Of a DNA stretch of 64,000 bases, positions 58,575 to 64,000 are shown one piece after another. Numbering within the stretch: position 1 is the stretch's first letter; each line of letters begins with the position of its first letter. Origin of the DNA: DASXYG01 sp036502625 (GTDB lineage: Bacteria > Actinomycetota > Actinomycetes > Streptosporangiales > Streptosporangiaceae); assembly GCA_036502625.1 (NCBI GenBank), contig DASXYG010000080.1:62001-126000 (forward strand), given 5' to 3'. The notes below the pieces were generated by a model, which was not told the DNA's origin, made no database searches, and saw only the letters and a list, made by a program, of their open reading frames with translations. Position numbers and translations under genes: made by a program.

Positions 58575-59047
58575 CGCGTGAGGTCCTTCCTGCGCCGCGC
58601 GGCCAGCGCGACGGCCTCGAAGACGCCGTGGTAGCCGGTGCAGCGGCACAGGTTGCCGGCGAGCGCCTCGCGGATCTGCTCGGGGCCGGGCTCGGGATTC
58701 CGGCCGAGGAGGTCGTGCACGGCGACGACCAGGCCCGGCGTGCAGAATCCGCACTGCACGGCGCCGCAGTCGAGGAAGGCCTGCTGGATGGTGTCCAGCT
58801 CGCCGTTGGCCGGGCTCAGCCCCTCGATGGTGGTGACGGCGCGGCCGTGCACCTGCCGCGCGGGCACCAGGCAGGAGCACGCGGTACGCCCGTCGAGCGC
58901 CACCAGGCACGAGCCGCACTCGCCCTGCTCGCACGCGTTCTTCGTACCGCGCAGGCCGCAGCGCTCGCGCAGCGCGGTCAGCAGGCTCTCGCCCGGCGGC
59001 ACCTCGTTCAGCGCGACCTCGGTCCCGTTGACGGTGAATCTCAGCAT
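58571..59047 (-). CDS. molybdenum hydroxylase [2Fe-2S] subunit
   Basis: A 158-residue iron-sulfur subunit: first cluster by ACEQGECGSCLV and TACSC, second by QCGFCTPG and LCRCTGYH. Everything needed for two [2Fe-2S] clusters is there. ATG 59047 overlaps the FAD subunit gene by 7 bases, so the three subunits are co-translated in the order FAD, FeS, Mo. Confidence 0.94.
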   Translation of the reverse strand: MLRFTVNGTEVALNEVPPGESLLTALRERCGLRGTKNACEQGECGSCLVALDGRTACSCLVPARQVHGRAVTTIEGLSPANGELDTIQQAFLDCGAVQCGFCTPGLVVAVHDLLGRNPEPGPEQIREALAGNLCRCTGYHGVFEAVALAARRRKDLTR

Positions 59048-59922
59048 GGACGGCTTCCCTGTCGGTTCCAGTGCCGCGTCCAGGCGCGGCGGGCGCACCG
59101 CGCCACCAGCACGGCCACCACGCGGAGGCGGTGGTCGGCGGTGCCGCGCAGGTCGTCGATCGGTGCGGCGTCGCCGGCGGCGCGGCGTCCCAGCTCGGCC
59201 CACCACCGCGGGTCCGGCGACGTGCCGCCGGACCAGTCGAGCGCGTCGTGGCCGAAGGCCTCCGCCGTACGGGCGCGCCGCGGGGTGGGGGCGACGGACC
59301 CGAGCGCGATGCCGAGCCGGCGGCGCGCCGGGTCGATCCGTACGGCCGCGGCGGCGACGGAGATGACCATCGCCTGGCGGGTGCCGGTCTTGGCGAACGC
59401 CTCCCCGGTGGCCGTCGCCGCGTGCACCGCGGTGACCAGCTCGTCCGGGGCGAGCGCGCTGCGGCCGGGGCCGAGGAAGAACGCCTCGCCGGGCACGCGC
59501 CGGACCCCGCGGACCGACGCGACCTCGATGACCGCGTCGCCGGCCAGCATCGGCGGCAGGGTGTCCCCGGCCGGCGAGGCGGTGGCGATGTTGCCGCCGA
59601 GGGTGGCGCGGTGGCGGATGGGCGGCGAGCCGACCAGGCGCGCCGCGGCGGCCAGGGCCGGCAGGTGCCCGGTGAGCTCGTCGGCCACCCGGGTCAGCGG
59701 CAGCCCCGCGCCGATGCGCACCCGGTCGCCGTCCAGGTCCCATCCGCTGAGCTCGGCGACGTCGCTGACGTCGATGACCTGGTCGAGCCCGCGGCGGCCC
59801 TCGTTGACCGCGACCATCACGTCCGTGCCGCCGGCGACGACGGTCGCGTACGGCCGCGCGGCCCGCAGGGACAGCGCGTCGGACAGCGACGCGGGCTTGG
59901 CGTAGTCGGCGTCCGCGGTCAC
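59041..59922 (-). CDS. molybdenum hydroxylase FAD-binding subunit
   Basis: A 293-residue FAD subunit: YAKPASLSDALSL, FAD loop VVAGGTDVMVAVNEGRR and IRHRATLGGNIATASPAGDTLPPM. Start GTG 59922 has GGGAG upstream and overlaps the MFS stop (GTGA). It takes electrons from the FeS subunit; the final acceptor (NAD+ or O2) cannot be read. Confidence 0.92.
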   Translation of the reverse strand: MTADADYAKPASLSDALSLRAARPYATVVAGGTDVMVAVNEGRRGLDQVIDVSDVAELSGWDLDGDRVRIGAGLPLTRVADELTGHLPALAAAARLVGSPPIRHRATLGGNIATASPAGDTLPPMLAGDAVIEVASVRGVRRVPGEAFFLGPGRSALAPDELVTAVHAATATGEAFAKTGTRQAMVISVAAAAVRIDPARRRLGIALGSVAPTPRRARTAEAFGHDALDWSGGTSPDPRWWAELGRRAAGDAAPIDDLRGTADHRLRVVAVLVARCARRAWTRHWNRQGSRPC

Positions 59923-61229
59923 GCCGGGCTCCCCTCGGCCACGGGCTCCGCGGCGGGCTGTTCGCGCAGCCCGACCGCGGCCACCGCCGACACCACCGCG
60001 ACCACGCTCATGTACGCCGCGATCGCCACCCACGTGCCGGTAGCCGACAGCAGGCCGGTCGCGATCAACGGCGCGACGGCGCTGCTGATGACGGTGCCCA
60101 GGGTGTAGCCGAGCGACAGCCCGCTGTAGCGCACCGTCGAGGGGAACACCTGGGCGAAGAACGTGGGCATCACGCCGTAGTTGGCGGCGTACGGGATGAA
60201 CAGCAGCACGAACCCGGCCAGCATCCCGGCGAACGAACGGGTCTGGAGCAGCAGGAACCACACGGGGGACAGCACCGCCATGCCCACCGCGCCCACGATG
60301 AAGATGCGCTTGCGGCTCACCCGGTCCGACAGCGCGCCGAACGCCGGGATGGCCACGATCGTCAGCACGTTGACCAGCAGCACCAGCGTGAGCATCGTGC
60401 CGCTGGACATCCCGAGGGCGTCGGTGCCGTACGTCAGCACGTACACGGTGCCCACGTAGAACACCACCCCGGCCCCGGCGTAGGACAGCATCATCAGCAG
60501 CGCCAGCCGCCAGTGCCGGGTGAGGACCTCCCGCAGCGGCGTCCGCCGGGTCTGGCCCCGGGCGGCGGCGCGGGCGAACTCGGGGCTCTCGCTGATGCGC
60601 AGCCGCACCACGAGGCACGCGCCGAGGAGGATCACGCTCAGCCAGAACGGGACCCGCCATCCCCAGGACAGCAGCGCCTCCTGGGAGAGCCCGGAGATGC
60701 TCAGGAACGCGAGGTTGGCCAGCAGCAGCCCCCATCCCGCGCCGGTGTTGACCAGCGCGCCGAACAGGCCGCGCCGTCCGGGCCTGGCGTGCTCGACGCT
60801 CATCAGCACGGCGCCGCCGTACTCGCCGCCCAGCGACAGGCCCTGCAGGACCCGCAGCACCACCAGCAGCAGCGGCGCGGCGATGCCGATCGCGGCGTGC
60901 GAGGGCAGCAGCCCGATGCCCAGCGTCGAGCAGCCCATCAGCGCCAGCGTGGTGATCAGGACCGGCTTGCGTCCCAGGCGGTCGCCGAGCAGCCCGAAGA
61001 TCGCGCCGCCGATCGGGCGGGTCAGGAACGCCACGGCGAACGTCGACAGCGACAGCAGGACGCCCACCCGCGGGTCGGCGTCGGGGAAGAACACCTTGGG
61101 GAACACCAGCGCGGCCGCGGTGCCGTAGATGAAGAACTCGTACCACTCGATGGCCGTGCCCAGCAGGCTGGCCGCGACCACCCGTACGGGATGGCCGCCG
61201 GTGAGCGTCGTGGAGGTGTGGTCGGTCAT
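59919..61229 (-). CDS. MFS transporter, metabolite:H+ symporter (MHS) family
   Basis: A 436-residue transporter with 12 segments. GTAIEWYEFFIYGTAAALVFPKVFFP is the MHS N-terminus, then FLTRPIGGAIFGLLGDRLGRKPVL and RVLQGLSLGGEYGGAVLMSVEHA. It probably imports the compound that the molybdenum hydroxylase oxidises. Start and stop overlap neighbours, so it is within a single operon from the LLM gene to the Mo subunit. Confidence 0.92.
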   Translation of the reverse strand: MTDHTSTTLTGGHPVRVVAASLLGTAIEWYEFFIYGTAAALVFPKVFFPDADPRVGVLLSLSTFAVAFLTRPIGGAIFGLLGDRLGRKPVLITTLALMGCSTLGIGLLPSHAAIGIAAPLLLVVLRVLQGLSLGGEYGGAVLMSVEHARPGRRGLFGALVNTGAGWGLLLANLAFLSISGLSQEALLSWGWRVPFWLSVILLGACLVVRLRISESPEFARAAARGQTRRTPLREVLTRHWRLALLMMLSYAGAGVVFYVGTVYVLTYGTDALGMSSGTMLTLVLLVNVLTIVAIPAFGALSDRVSRKRIFIVGAVGMAVLSPVWFLLLQTRSFAGMLAGFVLLFIPYAANYGVMPTFFAQVFPSTVRYSGLSLGYTLGTVISSAVAPLIATGLLSATGTWVAIAAYMSVVAVVSAVAAVGLREQPAAEPVAEGSPA

Positions 61230-62437
61230 AGCGGCGGCCTCTCGCTGGTACCCAGGTAGCGCACGACCGCGTCGTGCACGATGTCGGCCTCGTCCCGCAG
61301 CGCCGCGAGGGCGAGGTGGTCGTCGCCGAGCAGGCCGCCCGCGTCGGGCACCCCGAACATGACCGTCGGGATGCCGCGCGCGGCCGGGCCGCCCGCGTCG
61401 AAGGTTCCGCCGTACACGCCGTGGCCGACCTCGCCGAGGCGCGCGCGGATCGCGTCCTCCAGCGGCGCCAGCACACCGCGCCGCCCGGCGTCGAGCAGGT
61501 ACGGCAGCATGGCCACGCCCTCGGTGACGGTCATCGCGCACCCCTGCGGCGCGTCGCCGAGCAGGCGCCGCAGGCCGGCCGCCAGGTCGCCGGTGGCCGC
61601 GCCCGGCGACGTGCCCGGCAGCAGCCGGCGGTCCACCGTGACGCGCGCCCGCTCGGGCAGGGTGTGCGGGGCCAGCGGGTCGTAGCGCACCAGGTACGGG
61701 ACGACCTGCTCGGCGCCCAGCTCGGGATGGGTGCGGGCGGCGGCCGCGCGGTCGAGCTCGCGCAGCGCGGCGACCACGTCGGCGGCCGCGTCGATCACCC
61801 GGCCCGTCGCGGGCGGCGACGACGAGTGCGTGGCCCGGCCGTCCAGGTCCACGTGGACGTCGACCCGGCCCCGGTTGCCCACGGTGAGCGCGAAGTCCGT
61901 ACAGAACAGCTCGACGACCAGGTCCGGGGTCTCCGGCAGCGCGTCGAGGATCGCGGTGGAGCAGGCGTGGCTCGAACGGCCCTCGTTGTTGACGCACAGC
62001 CACAGCGACCCGCGGGCGATGCCGCCGGCCGCGCCGAGCCGCCGCAGCAGGTCCAGCAGCACCGCCTGGTGCGCCTTGTTCTGCGTGACCCCCTGCCCGT
62101 ACACGGCGGGCTCCTCCGCGCCGGGCGGCACCCGGAGGTCGCCGGACCACGGATCGGCCATCTCGTTGTGGTGCTGGGTGGGGGTGTACGCCATGAACAG
62201 CAGCGCCGGACCGGGCGCGGCGCCTTTGACGTGCGCCGCGTACTGCTCGAGCGGCAGGTCGACGAGCCGCGCCCCGGGGACGTCCCCGGCCAGGGCCGCG
62301 AACCGCGGGCGCAGCACCCGGTGGTACGCCCGCAGGATCGGGTCGTCCGGCGCGATCAGCGTCTCCGCGCCCGGCGGCACCGCCGACGGCACACGGGCCA
62401 GCGCCCGCAGGTCCTCGACCAGCTCGTCCGCGCTCAC
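61226..62437 (-). CDS. M20 family peptidase-like protein with altered metal site
   Basis: A 403-residue protein with the M20 (ArgE/DapE/carboxypeptidase G2) layout: catalytic domain, inserted dimerisation domain (RGRVDVHVDLDGRATHSSSP onward) and catalytic domain again, ending TFDAGGPAARGIPTVMFG and DDHLALAALRDEADIVHDAVVRYL. By eye, the usual HxD is AYTPTQHH, the GRGxxDxKG bridge is GQGVTQNKA, and the EEE segment is NNEG. So the metal-bridging Asp and the base Glu appear lost, while the last His is kept. It may bind rather than cleave, or use other ligands. GTG 62437 overlaps the LLM stop. Confidence 0.75.
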   Translation of the reverse strand: MSADELVEDLRALARVPSAVPPGAETLIAPDDPILRAYHRVLRPRFAALAGDVPGARLVDLPLEQYAAHVKGAAPGPALLFMAYTPTQHHNEMADPWSGDLRVPPGAEEPAVYGQGVTQNKAHQAVLLDLLRRLGAAGGIARGSLWLCVNNEGRSSHACSTAILDALPETPDLVVELFCTDFALTVGNRGRVDVHVDLDGRATHSSSPPATGRVIDAAADVVAALRELDRAAAARTHPELGAEQVVPYLVRYDPLAPHTLPERARVTVDRRLLPGTSPGAATGDLAAGLRRLLGDAPQGCAMTVTEGVAMLPYLLDAGRRGVLAPLEDAIRARLGEVGHGVYGGTFDAGGPAARGIPTVMFGVPDAGGLLGDDHLALAALRDEADIVHDAVVRYLGTSERPPL

Positions 62438-63474
62438 GCCGCCGCCCGCGGCGTCAGCGCCTGCAGGCCGGCCAGGACCTGCTCGCCGAAACCCGTGATC
62501 AGGTCGGCCGGCAGCGTGTAGTTGCCGACGTGGCGCAGGTAGAACCCGGTCGCGCCCGCGTCGACCGCGCGCTGGGCCCGGTCCAGGATCTCCTCGGCGG
62601 TGCCGAACAGGCAGAACGTACGGGCGAAGCGTACGGCCATCTCGTCGGTGACGTACTGCGAAGAGTGGGCGATCGCCTCCTCCCAGTCCTCGGCGTGCAC
62701 CATGTCCGGGTACACGTCGGGTACGGGCGGGGGCGGCGGCAGCTCGATCCCGGCGAGCCGCAGGAAGTCCTGCGCGCCGATCGTGGCCATGTGCAGGCAG
62801 ATCGGCTTGAGCACCCGGGCGTCGCGCTCGATGTCGTCGGTCAGCGCGCAGAACGCCCCGACGGTCACGTCCGGCATCGCGCGCCCCGCCCCGCGGGCGC
62901 CCTCGGCGACCGCGCCCACCGTGCCGGCCAGGGTCTCCGGGGACACCCCGGCCAGGGTCAGCACGCCGTCGGCGACCTCGCCGGCCAGCCGCAGCGTCTT
63001 GGGGCCCGACGCCGCGAGGTGGACCGGCACCGTGCCGGTCGTGCCCTGCAGGTGCACCCGCCGGCCGTTGACGTCGACGGTGCCGCCGCCGAGCAGCCCG
63101 CGCACCTCGGCGATCCCGGCGCGCATCTGCGCCCGGGTGCTCGGCGACAGGCCGATCGGCTTCACCGAGCTGTCGCCGGTGCCCAGCCCGAGCCAGACGC
63201 GTCCCGGTGCGAGCTCCGCGACGGTGTTGACCGCCGAGGCGACCACGCTGGGGAAGCGGGTCGCGACGTTGGTCACCGCGGAGGCGAGCGTGATCCGCTC
63301 CGTACGGGTCGCCGCCAGCCCCATCGCGACCCACACGTCGCGCCAGAGCAGTTGGGAGTCCGCGATCCACGCGGTGTCGAACCCGAGCCGCTCGGCCCGT
63401 ACGACCTCGTCGGCCACCGTGGCGACGGACATCGCCGGCGGGAACCGGACACCTACTCGCACCTTGGAAGTCAT
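62434..63474 (-). CDS. LLM class flavin/F420-dependent oxidoreductase
   Basis: A 346-residue luciferase-like barrel: VRVGVRFPPAMSVATVADEVVRAERLGFDTAWIADSQLLWRD, LASAVTNVATRFPSVVASAVNTVAELAPGRVWLGLGTGDSS, and PVHLAASGPKTLRLAGEVADGVLTLAGVSPE. These match F420-dependent dehydrogenases as well as FMN monooxygenases of the RutA/NtaA kind. Next to a xanthine dehydrogenase-like enzyme, a RutA-like ring-opening monooxygenase would make sense, but the cofactor is undecided. ATG 63474 lacks a strong ribosome site. It is the first gene of the operon. Confidence 0.87.
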   Translation of the reverse strand: MTSKVRVGVRFPPAMSVATVADEVVRAERLGFDTAWIADSQLLWRDVWVAMGLAATRTERITLASAVTNVATRFPSVVASAVNTVAELAPGRVWLGLGTGDSSVKPIGLSPSTRAQMRAGIAEVRGLLGGGTVDVNGRRVHLQGTTGTVPVHLAASGPKTLRLAGEVADGVLTLAGVSPETLAGTVGAVAEGARGAGRAMPDVTVGAFCALTDDIERDARVLKPICLHMATIGAQDFLRLAGIELPPPPPVPDVYPDMVHAEDWEEAIAHSSQYVTDEMAVRFARTFCLFGTAEEILDRAQRAVDAGATGFYLRHVGNYTLPADLITGFGEQVLAGLQALTPRAAA

Positions 63475-63490
63475 GACGGGCACAGTAGTA

Positions 63491-63505
63491 AGATGTCCGA
63501 CATCT
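63491..63505. promoter_or_regulatory. GntR operator candidate AGATGTC-C-GACATCT
   Basis: A perfect 15-bp palindrome with the GTC-N-GAC core seen at 31767 and 44495. It lies in the 54-bp gap between the divergent LLM and GntR genes, 17 bases before the LLM start and 24 before the GntR start. Binding would control both. Confidence 0.7.
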
Positions 63506-63528
63506 CACAAGGGTGGTAGTGTTCCGGC

Positions 63529-64000
63529 GTGAGCAGATCCGGATCAGCGCCCCCGGAACGCCCCGCGGGGGCGGGCACTCCGTACGCGGCGCTCGCGCGG
63601 CGGCCCGTCACCGAGGTGATCACCGAGATGATCACCGAGCGGATCCGCTCGGGCGAGCTGCGCCCGGGCGACAAGCTCCCGGCCGAGCCGGAGCTGGCCC
63701 GCCAGTTCCAGGTGGGCCGCGGATCCGTCCGCGAGGCCATCCGCACACTTCACACGCTCGGCGTGCTCCAGGTGGTCCGCGGCCGTGGCACGTTCGTCGC
63801 CGAGCCCATGAGCCAGCCGCACTCCGACCAGTTCGTCGGCCTGAGCTCGGCGAGCGGGCCCGAGCTCGCCGAGATCCTCGAGGTGCGGATCGGCCTGGAG
63901 TCCGCGGCCGTCTCGCTGGCCTGTGTGCGGGCCACCAAGGACGACCTCGCCGAGATGCGCAAGCGCGTCGCCGAGCACGAGGCCGCCGCCGAGCGGGGCG
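63529..64000 (+). CDS. GntR family regulator (FadR type), cut by window end
   Basis: The first 157 residues are visible. VTEVITEMITERIRSGELRPGDKLPAEPELARQFQVGRGSVREAIRTLHTLGVLQVVRGRGTFV is the winged helix, and EILEVRIGLESAAVSLACVRATKDDLAEM the start of the FadR/FCD effector domain. GTG 63529 follows a GGTGG sequence at some distance. It is divergent from the LLM-MFS-molybdenum hydroxylase operon and probably senses its substrate. The C-terminus is outside the window. Confidence 0.9.
   Translation, partial: MSRSGSAPPERPAGAGTPYAALARRPVTEVITEMITERIRSGELRPGDKLPAEPELARQFQVGRGSVREAIRTLHTLGVLQVVRGRGTFVAEPMSQPHSDQFVGLSSASGPELAEILEVRIGLESAAVSLACVRATKDDLAEMRKRVAEHEAAAERG

Noticed and set aside
56115..58634. 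Long plus-strand frame after the small secreted protein
   Set aside because: Shadow of the xanthine dehydrogenase-like Mo subunit; no recognisable segment.

Overview
The window is a 64 kb stretch of very GC-rich DNA (well above 70% by eye) with frequent GTG and occasional TTG starts, long runs of genes joined by 4-base ATGA/GTGA overlaps, and families typical of large-genome Actinomycetota (DUF998, DUF3224, LLM-type flavin/F420 oxidoreductase, FxLD lanthipeptides, many MFS/MarR/TetR/GntR genes). I infer a soil actinomycete, possibly of the Streptosporangiales/Thermomonosporaceae type, on chromosomal accessory DNA. I saw no rRNA, tRNA, transposase, integrase, CRISPR array or origin.

Layout. 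1-7.4 kb: the end of a methyltransferase gene, an overlapping operon (SnoaL-like protein, CPBP membrane protease, NarL-type two-component pair), a MarR/DUF998 divergent pair around a striking array of four 14-bp repeats, a TetR/ketopantoate-reductase-like pair and a carboxymuconolactone-decarboxylase-like gene. 7.4-22.7 kb: a catabolic island read from both strands. On the minus strand lie a CoxM/CoxS/CoxL-type molybdenum hydroxylase, an alpha/beta hydrolase, a quinone oxidoreductase, UbiX, and then an MFS transporter, enoyl-CoA hydratase, NCS2 permease and CaiB CoA-transferase. On the plus strand lie an IclR regulator, UbiD, a thiolase and a DUF35 zinc-ribbon protein. UbiX would supply prenylated FMN to UbiD, and three inverted repeats GTTCC-N7-GG(A/T)AC link the two divergent operons and the transporter operon into one candidate IclR regulon.

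22.7-31.7 kb: a TetR pseudogene with an amber stop at codon 4, a GT1 glycosyltransferase, and several small regulator/effector pairs (MarR-DUF998 with a divergent DHA2 exporter; MarR-DUF3224; TetR with a quinone oxidoreductase). 31.7-35.1 kb: an FCD-GntR regulator divergent from MFS, phosphotriesterase-like hydrolase and aspartoacylase-like genes. 35.1-47.5 kb: a second large catabolic locus. A minus-strand operon encodes a GntR regulator, a complete Liv-type ABC importer, an SDR, an AtuA-family protein, a small GIY-YIG-like protein and an acyl-CoA dehydrogenase. The divergent plus-strand operon encodes a CaiB transferase, two hot-dog dehydratases and an enoyl-CoA hydratase. Together they look like import, CoA activation and beta-oxidation of a branched or terpenoid-type acid.

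47.5-56.3 kb: a class I lanthipeptide cluster with two FxLD-type precursors, one full-length LanB, two LanC cyclases, an ABC exporter and a small secreted cysteine-containing protein of unknown function. The two precursor genes are preceded by paralogous promoter/operator blocks that align over 50 bp without a gap. 56.3-64 kb: a second molybdenum hydroxylase (Mo, FeS and FAD subunits) in an operon with an MFS transporter, an unusual M20-like protein and an LLM oxidoreductase, divergent from a FadR-type GntR gene cut by the window edge. This suggests oxidation and possibly cleavage of an N-heterocyclic substrate.
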